Source of the DNA: Geothrix terrae
GTDB lineage: Bacteria; Acidobacteriota; Holophagae; Holophagales; Holophagaceae
Direction of reading: 5' to 3'
NCBI RefSeq assembly: GCF_022808775.1
Contig: NZ_JAKZLA010000007.1
Coordinates: forward strand, 101,751-165,750
Length of the DNA: 64,000 bases
In this document: in pieces, positions 8,795 through 16,437 of the stretch
Position numbering within the stretch: position 1 is the stretch's first letter
Layout: each line of letters begins with the position of its first letter
Translations under genes and position numbers: made by a program
The notes under the pieces: model-generated
Seen by the model: the letters and a program-made list of their open reading frames with translations, nothing else
Database searches by the model: none
Told to the model about the DNA's origin: nothing

Positions 8795-9982
8795 ATGCGA
8801 TTCACGGTCCGGCTCACGCATTCCAATGGCGACGTCCTCGTGCGGGACTTCGAGGCGGAGAGTGTCGAGGCGCTGCGGGCGCGCGTGCTGGCCGAAGGCG
8901 GCTTCCCCCTCGAGATCACCCGCACGGACACCGCCTTCCGCAGCCGCACCCAGCTCAAGACCGAATCCCTGGTGCTCTTCAACCAGGAGCTGCTGGCCCT
9001 GCTGAAGGCCGGCATCCCCCTGCTGCAGTCGCTGGAGCTGCTGGTGGGCCACGGCAAGGATCCCCAGCTGCGCCGCGCCCTGGCCCACGTGGTGGAGCTG
9101 GTGCGGGAGGGCATGTCCTTCTCCGACGCCCTGGAGCAGGCCGGGGCCTTCCCGCCGGTCTACCGCAGCAACGTGGTGGCGGGCGAGCGCAGCGGCACCC
9201 TGCCGGAGGTGCTGGCCCGCTGGCTGTCCTTCCAGAAGTTCGCGCAGAGCAGCCGCCGGCGCATCATCGAGGCCCTCTTCTATCCCGCCTTCCTGGTGCT
9301 GGTGCTCATCCTGGCCCTGGGCGTGATCTTCAACGTGGTGCTGCCCCGCTTCGCGGAGTTCTACGCCGGCGGCGACATCGAGATGCCCCTCGTCACCCGG
9401 ATCCTGCTGGGGATGGGCAAGGTGGTCAGCTCCACCCTCTGGCTCCAGGGCATCGTCCTCGCGGGCCTCGCGGTGCTCATCCGCTGGATGGCGGCCTCGG
9501 AGGCCGGGCGCAAGCTGGCGGAGCGGATGCTGCTGATGCTGCCCAAGGTCGGCACCCTCTACCGCATGTACCACTCCAGCGTGTTCTCGCGCACCCTGGG
9601 CGTGCTGCTCTCCGGCGGCCTGCCGGTGGTGCAGGCCCTGGAGGTCGTGCAGCGCACCAGCCCCAGCGAGCGCCTGAAGGGGGGCCTGGCCGTGGTCACC
9701 GAGAAGGTGCGGGCCGGCAGCAGCCTGCACCTGGCCCTGGAGCAGGCGAAGATCCTCGATCCCCTGGCCGTCGAGATGGTGCGCGTGGGCGAGCAGAGCA
9801 GCGCCCTGCCCGAGATGCTCGATCACGTGGCCGACTTCTTCGACCAGGAAGTGGAGAAGGCCACCACCGCCGTCACCAGCCTCATCGGACCCGTGCTCAT
9901 CCTCTTCATGGGCGTCGTCGTCCTCGCCCTCCTCCTCGCCATCTACGTGCCGCTGTTCAACGCCAGCAACGTGGTGCGGTAG
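8795..9982 (+). CDS. Type II secretion/type IV pilus inner-membrane platform protein (GspF/PilC family)
   Basis: 395-residue inner-membrane protein of the T2SSF family, the platform that works with the assembly ATPase in pseudopilus or pilus extrusion. Two T2SSF repeats are visible: one around residues 65-190, with the motif ELLALLKAGIPLLQSLELL, and one around 265-390, with TLGVLLSGGLPVVQALEVV. Each ends in long hydrophobic helices; the last reads LILFMGVVVLALLLAIYVPL. The ATG at 8795 begins MRFTVRLT, the typical N-terminal start of the family; upstream in-frame codons overlap the divergent promoter region. It stands alone, without gspE/pilB neighbours, so its partner ATPase must be encoded elsewhere. 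Confidence 0.88.
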   Translation: MRFTVRLTHSNGDVLVRDFEAESVEALRARVLAEGGFPLEITRTDTAFRSRTQLKTESLVLFNQELLALLKAGIPLLQSLELLVGHGKDPQLRRALAHVVELVREGMSFSDALEQAGAFPPVYRSNVVAGERSGTLPEVLARWLSFQKFAQSSRRRIIEALFYPAFLVLVLILALGVIFNVVLPRFAEFYAGGDIEMPLVTRILLGMGKVVSSTLWLQGIVLAGLAVLIRWMAASEAGRKLAERMLLMLPKVGTLYRMYHSSVFSRTLGVLLSGGLPVVQALEVVQRTSPSERLKGGLAVVTEKVRAGSSLHLALEQAKILDPLAVEMVRVGEQSSALPEMLDHVADFFDQEVEKATTAVTSLIGPVLILFMGVVVLALLLAIYVPLFNASNVVR

Positions 9983-10001
9983 GCCTTGTCCCGGGGGCCA
10001 C

Positions 10002-11657
10002 ATGGCCTTTCTCGCCGCCCTGTGTCTCCTGGCCCTTCCCCTGGCGGGCATGCATCCCGATGCCGGGGGCCAGACCCCGGCCAGCGCGGGGCCCCTCCAG
10101 CCCTCATCGAACGAGGCCCTCCAGAAAGCGGCCTCCCAGGGGGATGCCGCGGCCGCGCACGCGCTCGGCGAGCGGTACGCCGAAGGGCGCATGGGATTGC
10201 CCAAGGACGAGACGAAGGCCGCCGCCCTGTACCAGCAGGCTGCGGCCAAGGGCTTCGCCGATGCCCAGGCCGACCTGGGCTGGTTCTACATGAAGGGACT
10301 GGGCGGGCTTCCGGTGGATGAGGCCAAGGCGTTCACCTGCTTCCAGCAGGCCGCGAAGCAAGGTCACCGCTACGCCACCCACATGCTCGGCTGGATGTAC
10401 GAGCTGGGTCGTGGAATCGAGCAGGACGACCGGTTGGCCGCCGAATGGCATGAGAAGGCCTCCAAGCTGGGGGACATGGACTCCCTGGCCTCTCTCGGCT
10501 GGCTCACCCAATCGGGCCGGGGGGTTCCGAAGAACGAGGCGGCGGCCGCCCAGATGTACGCGGTGGCCGCCCGCAATGGGAACGCGATGGCGATGACCAA
10601 CCTCGGGTGGTTCTTCGTCGAGGGGATGGGCGGTCTCCAGAAGGACTACGGCACGGCCCGGCGGCTGTTCGAGTCCGCCTCCTCGCTCGGCTGGGCCCGG
10701 GCAGACGGCAACCTTGGCTACCTCTACCAGAATGGCCTCGGGGTCCCGAAGAACATGGCCACCGCCCTGCGGTGGTTCAAGCTCTCTGCCGACGCCGGCG
10801 ACCACCTGTCCCAGGAGCATCTGGGCCAGGTTTACGAGGGCTTCCATGGGGTGGAGCGGGACCTCGGTCTGGCTTTCCATTACCACTCGCTCGGGGCCGC
10901 CCAGGGATGGGACGCGTCCATCAACGGGCTCGTCCGCGTCCTGGTCACCGGCTACCGGCCCACCTCGCAAGAGGCCGACAGCGTGGCCGGATGGATGGAG
11001 AGGGACCTCGCGGCCGGGCGGGGTCGGCTCCGTCTGCCCCTGGCGCTGCTGCTGATCCGCCGTGGGGACCCGCCTGCCGATCCGGCACGGATCCGGGCCC
11101 TGGTCGCCGAGGAGCAGGGATCCCAGTCCCCGAGCCCCCTGCTTCCCATGACCCTTCGCCTTCTGAGCGGCGGCGCGCTGGGAAAGCAGTACATCGCAGT
11201 GGGATCCGACCTCCTGTCGAAGGCTGCTGAACAGGGTGGGCCAGGGGCGAAGCTCGAGTGGGCCAAGACCCTGGTCCACGGTTCCTCTGCCGAGCGGGCG
11301 CAGGCCCTCCATATCCTTGAGGCCCTGGAGGACCAGCATCACCCAGAGGGCACGTTTGAGCTGGGCCTCCTGTACCAGAACGGCGAAGTGGTCCCCCGAT
11401 CCCCCTCGAAAGCCCTGCACCTCTTCACGGCCGCCGCGAACCTGGGGTGGGCCCCGGCGATGTTCCATCTCGGCCTGATCCACCACCAGGGGATCGGGGT
11501 CAAGAAGGACCTGGAACAGGCGAAGGTCTGGTACCAGAAGGCGGAAGCAGCCGGATACCCCCTGGCCAGGGGTCGGGTCCGCCCCGACGGATCCCTGGCC
11601 CCCCTCGAGGATCTGACCCGTCCCCCCGCAGGCGCCCGCACGGCGAGCCCGAGATAG
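10002..11657 (+). CDS. Sel1-repeat (SEL1-like TPR) secreted protein
   Basis: 551 residues. An N-terminal signal-like segment (MAFLAALCLLALPLAG) is followed by a ladder of roughly 36-residue Sel1 repeats, each with the LGxxYxxGxG and KAxxWYxxAA pattern. About seven lie at residues 40-300 (for example LGYLYQNGLGVPKN) and two or three near the C-terminus (LGLIHHQGIGVKKDLEQAK), with a less regular stretch between them. Sel1 proteins are protein-protein interaction scaffolds. The gene begins 19 bases after the gspF-like gene and probably shares its transcript. A periplasmic location is inferred from the N-terminus, which lacks a lipobox. The interaction partner is unknown. Confidence 0.8.
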   Translation: MAFLAALCLLALPLAGMHPDAGGQTPASAGPLQPSSNEALQKAASQGDAAAAHALGERYAEGRMGLPKDETKAAALYQQAAAKGFADAQADLGWFYMKGLGGLPVDEAKAFTCFQQAAKQGHRYATHMLGWMYELGRGIEQDDRLAAEWHEKASKLGDMDSLASLGWLTQSGRGVPKNEAAAAQMYAVAARNGNAMAMTNLGWFFVEGMGGLQKDYGTARRLFESASSLGWARADGNLGYLYQNGLGVPKNMATALRWFKLSADAGDHLSQEHLGQVYEGFHGVERDLGLAFHYHSLGAAQGWDASINGLVRVLVTGYRPTSQEADSVAGWMERDLAAGRGRLRLPLALLLIRRGDPPADPARIRALVAEEQGSQSPSPLLPMTLRLLSGGALGKQYIAVGSDLLSKAAEQGGPGAKLEWAKTLVHGSSAERAQALHILEALEDQHHPEGTFELGLLYQNGEVVPRSPSKALHLFTAAANLGWAPAMFHLGLIHHQGIGVKKDLEQAKVWYQKAEAAGYPLARGRVRPDGSLAPLEDLTRPPAGARTASPR

Positions 11658-11675
11658 GACTGCAATCCCGACCCG

Positions 11676-12818
11676 CTATCGGTACCTCTGCTTCAGCCAC
11701 TTCTGCGGATCCTGGGGCTGGGCCTGATGGCGGATCTCGAAGCCGAGGCGGGGGCCGTCCACGGTGTCGCCCACGGCGCCCACCCGCTCGCCGGCCTTGA
11801 GCAACTGGTCCTTGGCCACCTGCAGGCCCTGGAGGTGCGTGTAGAGGGTGAACCAGCCGCCGCCGTGCTCGAGAATGACCATGGGGCCGTAGCTCTGGTA
11901 GTAGTCCGCGTAGACCACCTTACCGTCGGCCACCGCGGCCACGGGGGCGCCGCTGGACGCCGCGATGAGCAGGCCGCTCTGCATGGTCTTGGTGTGGAAT
12001 CGGGGATGCAGGTGCTCGCCGAAGCCCTGGGCCAGGGTGCCATCCACGGGCTGGGGCAGGCTGCCATGCAGGGAGGCGAAGGCCACGGCGGATTCGAAGA
12101 CCTCGGCCCTGGGCTTGGCGAGCAGGCCCGCCAGCAGGCGCTCCAACTGGATGGCCTCCTCCGCCAGCTCCGCCTGGACCTGCCGCTGGGCCGTCTCGTC
12201 CTTCTGCAGGCCGTCGAGAAAGCTGTTGAGCTTGTCCTCCTGCAGGCGCAGCGCGGCCTGGAGCTGGGCGGCCTCCTGCTCCTCCCGGGCCAGCCGGGCC
12301 AGCACCTCCTTGAGGGACTTCTCCTTGGCGGCGAGGTCGCCCTGGAGGCGGTGGATCTGGTCCAGGCGCTTCCGCTCCTGCAGCCGCGCCCAGGCCAGGA
12401 GGCGGCCCCGCTCCAGCCAGGCGTCGGGATCCTTGAAGGTGGTGTAGACGCCCAGGTCGCCCAGGGGCCCCAGCGCCTGCATCCAGCGCACCTGCTTGCG
12501 GAGGTCGCCCTGGAGCTTCAGCACCTCGCCCTGGATGCGGGCCTGCTCGCGGCCGATGATCTGGACCTCGCTCTGGGCCTGGTCCCGGCGCAACCGCGCG
12601 CCATCCACCTGGGCCTTGGCCCGGTCCCGCTGGAGCGCGATGCCCTGCATCTCCACCAGCACGCCCTTGCGCCGCTTCTTCAGGGCCTCCAGCTGCTGGT
12701 CCACCTGGCCCAGGCGCCCCTGGATGGCCGCCAGCTTCTGGCGCAGCTCCGCCGGATTCTGGGTCCCCTGGGCCGCCAGCACCGGCGGCAGGAGCAGCAG
12801 TCCGACGGCGGGGCGCAT
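11676..12818 (-). CDS. EnvC-like coiled-coil protein with degenerate LytM/M23 domain
   Basis: 380 residues: signal peptide (to about A16), a long Gln/Leu/Arg-rich coiled coil (about 20-235) and a C-terminal LytM/M23 domain (about 255-375). The architecture is that of EnvC, which activates cell-wall amidases during division. Three of the four usual M23 metal ligands appear lost. Where active enzymes read HxGxD this protein has QSGLL (280-284), and the terminal HxH motif reads RLG (357-359, in PRLGFEIR). Only the central histidine (H328 in YTHL) remains. It is therefore predicted to bind rather than cut peptidoglycan, or to activate another hydrolase. It follows the membrane-protein gene by 4 bases, so the two are co-transcribed. 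Confidence 0.8.
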   Translation of the reverse strand: MRPAVGLLLLPPVLAAQGTQNPAELRQKLAAIQGRLGQVDQQLEALKKRRKGVLVEMQGIALQRDRAKAQVDGARLRRDQAQSEVQIIGREQARIQGEVLKLQGDLRKQVRWMQALGPLGDLGVYTTFKDPDAWLERGRLLAWARLQERKRLDQIHRLQGDLAAKEKSLKEVLARLAREEQEAAQLQAALRLQEDKLNSFLDGLQKDETAQRQVQAELAEEAIQLERLLAGLLAKPRAEVFESAVAFASLHGSLPQPVDGTLAQGFGEHLHPRFHTKTMQSGLLIAASSGAPVAAVADGKVVYADYYQSYGPMVILEHGGGWFTLYTHLQGLQVAKDQLLKAGERVGAVGDTVDGPRLGFEIRHQAQPQDPQKWLKQRYR

Positions 12819-12822
12819 CCGC

Positions 12823-13563
12823 TTACTTCCGCCCCCCGGCCGGCAGCAGCATGGCCAGCGCGCCCAGCACCAGCGGGCCGCCGATGGACAGGGGCAGCGC
12901 CAGCGGCGAGAAGGGATCCGAGGGGAGCTGGGCCATGGGCAGCAGCCGCACGAAGACCTCCAGCACCTTCACCTGGCCTGCGCTCCAGCCCAGGTCCTGG
13001 CCGAAGTCCAGGAAGAAGCTCAGGCGCGGGCCCAGCTCGCGGAGCAGCAGCGTGAGCAACAGGGCCAGGCCGGCGCTGGACTTCAGGAGCCGCGACAGGA
13101 GCACCGCCCACAGCAGCATCTGGAGGCCCAGCAGGAGGCCATGGAGGTCCGCCCGCAGCAGCTCCGGCGGCCAGGCCTGGCCGATGAGGCGCCAGCTCAG
13201 CGCCCACACGGGGAGGAGCGCCACCTGGGAGAGGAACAGCCCGTGGGCGAAGCCCAGGCCTGTGCCGGCGAAGAAACCCTTGAGCCGCTCGCCGCGGGAG
13301 GCCGCGGCGGTCCACTGGCTCACGGGACCGAAGGCGCCCAGCAGCAGCACCAGGGACACCAGCCAGTACATGACGCCCTGCAGGCCGCCCAGCGAGTAAT
13401 CCTTGAGCGATTCGGCCCCCAGGGGAACCGCCGTGCCGAAGACCACCACCTGTGACCCGTCCGGCCCCTGCTGCCCGCGGATCGCCATGAACACCAGCCC
13501 CGCGAGGAACAGGCAGACCAGCGTCCAGCCGATGCGCAGCTTCGAACTCCCGAAACGATCCAT
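12823..13563 (-). CDS. Polytopic membrane protein of unknown function
   Basis: 246 residues with about six hydrophobic segments (near 12-28, 64-80, 97-125, 141-160, 163-177 and 222-241), a short basic N-terminus and a positively charged C-terminal tail. No motif is recognised. The six-helix layout is compatible with an ABC-2-type permease, but no ATPase gene is adjacent. It is the first gene of a two-gene unit with the EnvC-like factor. In E. coli, EnvC works with the FtsEX ABC complex; this protein is not FtsX-like in length or topology, so a shared envelope role is only a guess from position. Confidence 0.6.
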   Translation of the reverse strand: MDRFGSSKLRIGWTLVCLFLAGLVFMAIRGQQGPDGSQVVVFGTAVPLGAESLKDYSLGGLQGVMYWLVSLVLLLGAFGPVSQWTAAASRGERLKGFFAGTGLGFAHGLFLSQVALLPVWALSWRLIGQAWPPELLRADLHGLLLGLQMLLWAVLLSRLLKSSAGLALLLTLLLRELGPRLSFFLDFGQDLGWSAGQVKVLEVFVRLLPMAQLPSDPFSPLALPLSIGGPLVLGALAMLLPAGGRK

Positions 13564-13608
13564 GGGGACTCCCAGACGGTCAGGAGGTCAGTCTAGCGGC
13601 TGAAGCCC

Positions 13609-14013
13609 CTACCGCGCCGCCACCACCCGAGCGAGGTGCGCCTTCACATCGGCCAGGCGCTCGGGCAGCACGGCGACGAACACGGTGTCGTCCCCGGCCA
13701 ACGTGCCCATCTGGCCGGGCAGCGGATCGGCGTCGAGGCTGAGGCCCAGCGCCTGGGCGAACCCGGGCGCGGTGCGCAGCACCAGCAGGTTGGGCGGCAC
13801 CTCGGTGAGGGTGATGTCCGGCAGGACCTGGGCAGCGGCCTCCACGCGGCGGTAGCGGCCCTGGACCTTCTGCACCCCCAGCCGCTTGAGGCGCCGGGAC
13901 AGGGTGGACTGGGTGAGCTCGTGGCCCTCGGCGGACAGCCGCTCCAGCAGATCCGTCTGGTCCGCGATGGGGTGGGCCTCCAGCAGCTGGAGGATGAGCT
14001 GATCCAAATCCAT
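13609..14013 (-). CDS. argR: Arginine repressor ArgR
   Basis: ArgR/AhrC family regulator, a hexamer that binds operators in arginine genes when arginine is present. From the ATG at 14013 it is 134 residues: an N-terminal winged helix (AHPIADQTDLLERL through LTQSTLSRRLKRLG), then the oligomerisation and arginine-binding domain with the GTLAGDDTVFV motif containing the conserved GDD. Longer starts (ATG at 14028, GTG at 14070) are open, but they would put coding sequence through the operator-like repeats and the likely promoter; none of the starts has a clear ribosome site. It lies divergent from the arginine operon, the classic arrangement for control of that operon and of itself. Confidence 0.9.
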   Translation of the reverse strand: MDLDQLILQLLEAHPIADQTDLLERLSAEGHELTQSTLSRRLKRLGVQKVQGRYRRVEAAAQVLPDITLTEVPPNLLVLRTAPGFAQALGLSLDADPLPGQMGTLAGDDTVFVAVLPERLADVKAHLARVVAAR

Positions 14014-14165
14014 GCATGGATGTTGCATGAAATTGCATGAATTAGCAAGCCATTCACGGGACTTTCTCACAAAAGTCGTGAAATAGTTCTTGCTTCGCGG
14101 AATTCAATCTGTGCATATTATGCAATCGATTGCATGGTTATGCATACCCATGCACGCATATGCAC
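14011..14165. promoter_or_regulatory. argR-argD divergent control region with 10-bp-phased TGCA half-sites
   Basis: TGCA tetramers recur at 14013, 14024 and 14034 on the argR side, and at 14112, 14121, 14131, 14141, 14151 and 14161 on the argD side, i.e. almost exactly once per helical turn. Most sit in TTGCAT/ATGCAT/ATGCAC contexts. A perfect 16-bp palindrome, ATGCAATCGATTGCAT, occupies 14120-14135. A plausible argD promoter (TTGCTT at 14090, CATATT at 14114, 18-base spacing) places the array over the -10 element and transcription start. A separate dyad, with arms TTCAC/GTGAA and GACTTT/AAAGTC, lies at 14053-14082. ArgR is the obvious candidate ligand, although the half-site differs from the TGAAT/ATTCA of enterobacterial ARG boxes. 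Confidence 0.65.
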
Positions 14166-14176
14166 AGGATTTCCGT

Positions 14177-15319
14177 ATGCCCACCACGCCCGCCGTTCCC
14201 GCCCTGCTCCCCACCTATGCCCCCTATCCCTTCCCGCTGGTGAAGGGCGAGGGCGACCGGGTCTTCGACGACCAGGGCCAGGCCTGGTGGGACTTCTACG
14301 GCGGCCATTGCGTGTGCGCCACGGGCCACAGCCACCCCAAGGTGGTGAAGGCCGTGGCCGACCAGGCCGCCTCGCTGCTCTTCTACTCCGCCGCCGCGGC
14401 CCTGCCCGTGCGGGACGCCGCCGCCGCGACGATCACGGCCTTCTCGGGCATGGATTCGGTCTTCTTCTGCAACAGCGGCGCCGAGGCCAACGAGAACGCG
14501 CTCAAGGTTGCCCTGCTGCTCACGGGCCGGAAGATGCTCGGCGCCTTCGAGGGCGGCTGGCACGGCCGGACCACCCTGGCCCTCTCCGTGACGGACGATC
14601 CCAAGATCACCCGGCCCTTCGCGGACAGCCTCACGCCCTGCCTGCGCCTGCCCTTCGGGGACCTGGCGGCCCTCGACGCGGCGGACTTCTCGGACATGGC
14701 CGGCGTCATCCTCGAGCCCATCCAGAGCATGGCCGGCATCAAGACCGCCTCCCGCGAATGGTTCCAGGCCCTGCGGGCCAAGTGCGACGCCAGCGGCACC
14801 CTGCTCATCTTCGACGAGATCCAGACCGGCATGGGGCGCATGGGCACGCCCTTCGCCGCGCAGTTCTATGGCGTGCGGCCCGACCTCATCACCTCCGCCA
14901 AGGGCCTGGCCTCCGGCGTGCCCATGGCAGCGCTCCTCATGACCGCCGCCGTGGCCTCGAAGCTCAAGGGCGGCGACCTGGGCAGCACCTTCGGCGGCGG
15001 GCCCCTGGCCTGCGCGGCCCTTCTGGCCACGGTGGACATCATCGAATCGGAGGGGCTGATGACACAGGCTTCCGAAGCCGCGGCGCGGCTCCGGAAGGAA
15101 TTGAAGGGATCGGTCGTCGAGGCCATCCAGGGCGAGGGCCTCCTCCTGGGCCTCCGCACGCCCCACGCCGCGGCTCTCAAGAAGCACCTTCTGGCGCAGA
15201 ACATCCTCCTGGGCGGCTCCGGCGATCCCCAGGTGCTGCGCCTCATGCCGCCCCTCAACGTCAGCGACGCGGCCCTCACCGCCCTCGTCGCCGCCATCCA
15301 CGCCTTCGCCAAGCCCTGA
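14177..15319 (+). CDS. argD: N-acyl-ornithine aminotransferase (ArgD-type, class III PLP)
   Basis: 380-residue class III aminotransferase. In arginine biosynthesis it converts N-acyl-glutamate semialdehyde to N-acyl-ornithine with glutamate as donor. The PLP-binding lysine is K242 in SAKGLASG, preceded by the cofactor motif LLIFDEIQTGMGR; NSGAEANENALKVA, the phosphate-binding region, is also present. The ATG at 14177 has AGGA 7 bases upstream; earlier in-frame codons run through the operator array and are rejected. It is the first gene of the operon. Close family members accept acetyl- or succinyl-ornithine, so the acyl group must be judged from the carbamoyltransferase that follows. Confidence 0.92.
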   Translation: MPTTPAVPALLPTYAPYPFPLVKGEGDRVFDDQGQAWWDFYGGHCVCATGHSHPKVVKAVADQAASLLFYSAAAALPVRDAAAATITAFSGMDSVFFCNSGAEANENALKVALLLTGRKMLGAFEGGWHGRTTLALSVTDDPKITRPFADSLTPCLRLPFGDLAALDAADFSDMAGVILEPIQSMAGIKTASREWFQALRAKCDASGTLLIFDEIQTGMGRMGTPFAAQFYGVRPDLITSAKGLASGVPMAALLMTAAVASKLKGGDLGSTFGGGPLACAALLATVDIIESEGLMTQASEAAARLRKELKGSVVEAIQGEGLLLGLRTPHAAALKKHLLAQNILLGGSGDPQVLRLMPPLNVSDAALTALVAAIHAFAKP

Positions 15320-15333
15320 CTCCGGGAGCCGAC

Positions 15334-16323
15334 ATGAAGCACTTCACCCGCATCGCCGACCTGGGCCCCGAGGGCGTCCAGCAGATCCTCGCCAAGGCCG
15401 CCGCCTGGAAGAAGGAACGGCCCGGCGCCATCTTCGCGGACCGCATCCTGGGCATGGTCTTCTTCAACCCCAGCCTGCGCACCCGGGCCAGCTTCGAGGC
15501 GGCCATGCTGCGGCACGGCGGCCACGCCATCGTGCTCGAAGTGGGCGCCGGCACCTGGAAGCTGGAGGACCGGGACGGCGCGGTGATGGACCAGGACCGC
15601 GCCGAGCACGTGCGCGAGGGCGTGCCCGTGCTGGGCCGCTACGTGGACGCGCTGGCCGTGCGGACCTTCTCCCACGGCGATGGCGACGCCATCGACGAGC
15701 TGGATCCCGTCATCAACGCCTTCCGGCGCTTCTCCACCGTGCCCGTGCTGAGCATGGAGAGCGCCCGGGAGCACCCCCACCAGGGCCTGGCCGACCTGCT
15801 CACCATCCAGGAGGCCCATGGCACCACCAAGGTGCCCGTGACCCTCACCTGGGCGCCCCACATGAAGCCCCTGCCCAAGGCCGTGCCCAACTCCTTCCTG
15901 CTGACGGCCGCGGCCTGCGGCGCGGAGATCCGCGTGGCCCACCCCAAGGGCTACGAGCTGGCGCCGGAAGTCCGGGCCGAGGCCGAGAAGTACGCCGCGG
16001 CCACCGGCGGGAAAGTCGTCTACACCACGGACCAGGACGCCGCCCTGGAGGGCAGCGCCGCCGTCTACGCCAAGGCCTGGGGTCCCTCCACGACGTCGGG
16101 CCTGGAGGCCGCGCCCATGGCCGACCTGGGCGCCTGGATGCCCACCGCCGCCCACATGCAGAAGGCCGCCAAAGAGGCCATCTTCACCCACTGCCTGCCC
16201 GTGCGCCGGAACCTGGAAGTCCACGACAGCGTCCTGGACGGCCCCTGGAGCCGCGTCGTGGACGAAGCCGAGAACCGCTTCCACGTGCAGCGGGCCACCA
16301 TCGACCACCTGCTGAACGGATAA
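15334..16323 (+). CDS. argF': N-acylornithine carbamoyltransferase, likely succinyl type (ArgF')
   Basis: 329-residue transcarbamylase of the acetyl/succinylornithine branch, making N-acyl-citrulline from carbamoyl phosphate. The carbamoyl-phosphate loop reads NPSLRTR (45-51) rather than the STRT of ordinary ornithine transcarbamylase, and the C-terminal substrate motif is HCLPVRRN. In the specificity loop MDQDRAEH (85-92), residue 90 is alanine. By my recollection of the published Xanthomonas AOTCase and Bacteroides fragilis SOTCase work, this position is Glu92 in the acetyl enzyme and Pro90 in the succinyl enzyme, and replacing the Glu with Ala, Ser, Pro or Val switches the enzyme to succinylornithine. 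A succinyl preference is therefore inferred. The start at 15334 has GGGAG upstream and lies 14 bases after argD. Confidence 0.85.
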   Translation: MKHFTRIADLGPEGVQQILAKAAAWKKERPGAIFADRILGMVFFNPSLRTRASFEAAMLRHGGHAIVLEVGAGTWKLEDRDGAVMDQDRAEHVREGVPVLGRYVDALAVRTFSHGDGDAIDELDPVINAFRRFSTVPVLSMESAREHPHQGLADLLTIQEAHGTTKVPVTLTWAPHMKPLPKAVPNSFLLTAAACGAEIRVAHPKGYELAPEVRAEAEKYAAATGGKVVYTTDQDAALEGSAAVYAKAWGPSTTSGLEAAPMADLGAWMPTAAHMQKAAKEAIFTHCLPVRRNLEVHDSVLDGPWSRVVDEAENRFHVQRATIDHLLNG

Positions 16324-16330
16324 CTGCATT

Positions 16331-16414
16331 CATCACGAAGACCACTAAGACCACGAAACAAGCCATCAACTCAGCACGTCACCCTTCGTGGTCTTCCCGT
16401 CTCCGTGGTTTTCA
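16331..16414. repeat. Inverted CGTGGTCTTC-type intergenic repeat, copy A
   Basis: Two arms lie in the argF'-argB gap. The left arm (16331-16357) contains AAGACCACGAA. The right arm (16385-16412) contains its reverse complement TTCGTGGTCTT plus a degenerate second pair, CACGAAGAC against GTCTCCGTG. The transcript could fold into a long hairpin. The same repeat recurs at 19791 and 21017 in this operon. Confidence 0.75.
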
Positions 16415-16437
16415 TTTTGTTCTATATCGAGGTTCCC

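Noticed and set aside
6583..10293. A 1236-codon plus-strand open frame
   Set aside because: It crosses the antisense of the outer-membrane protein gene and runs out of frame through the gspF-like gene; composition is that of GC-rich shadow translation.
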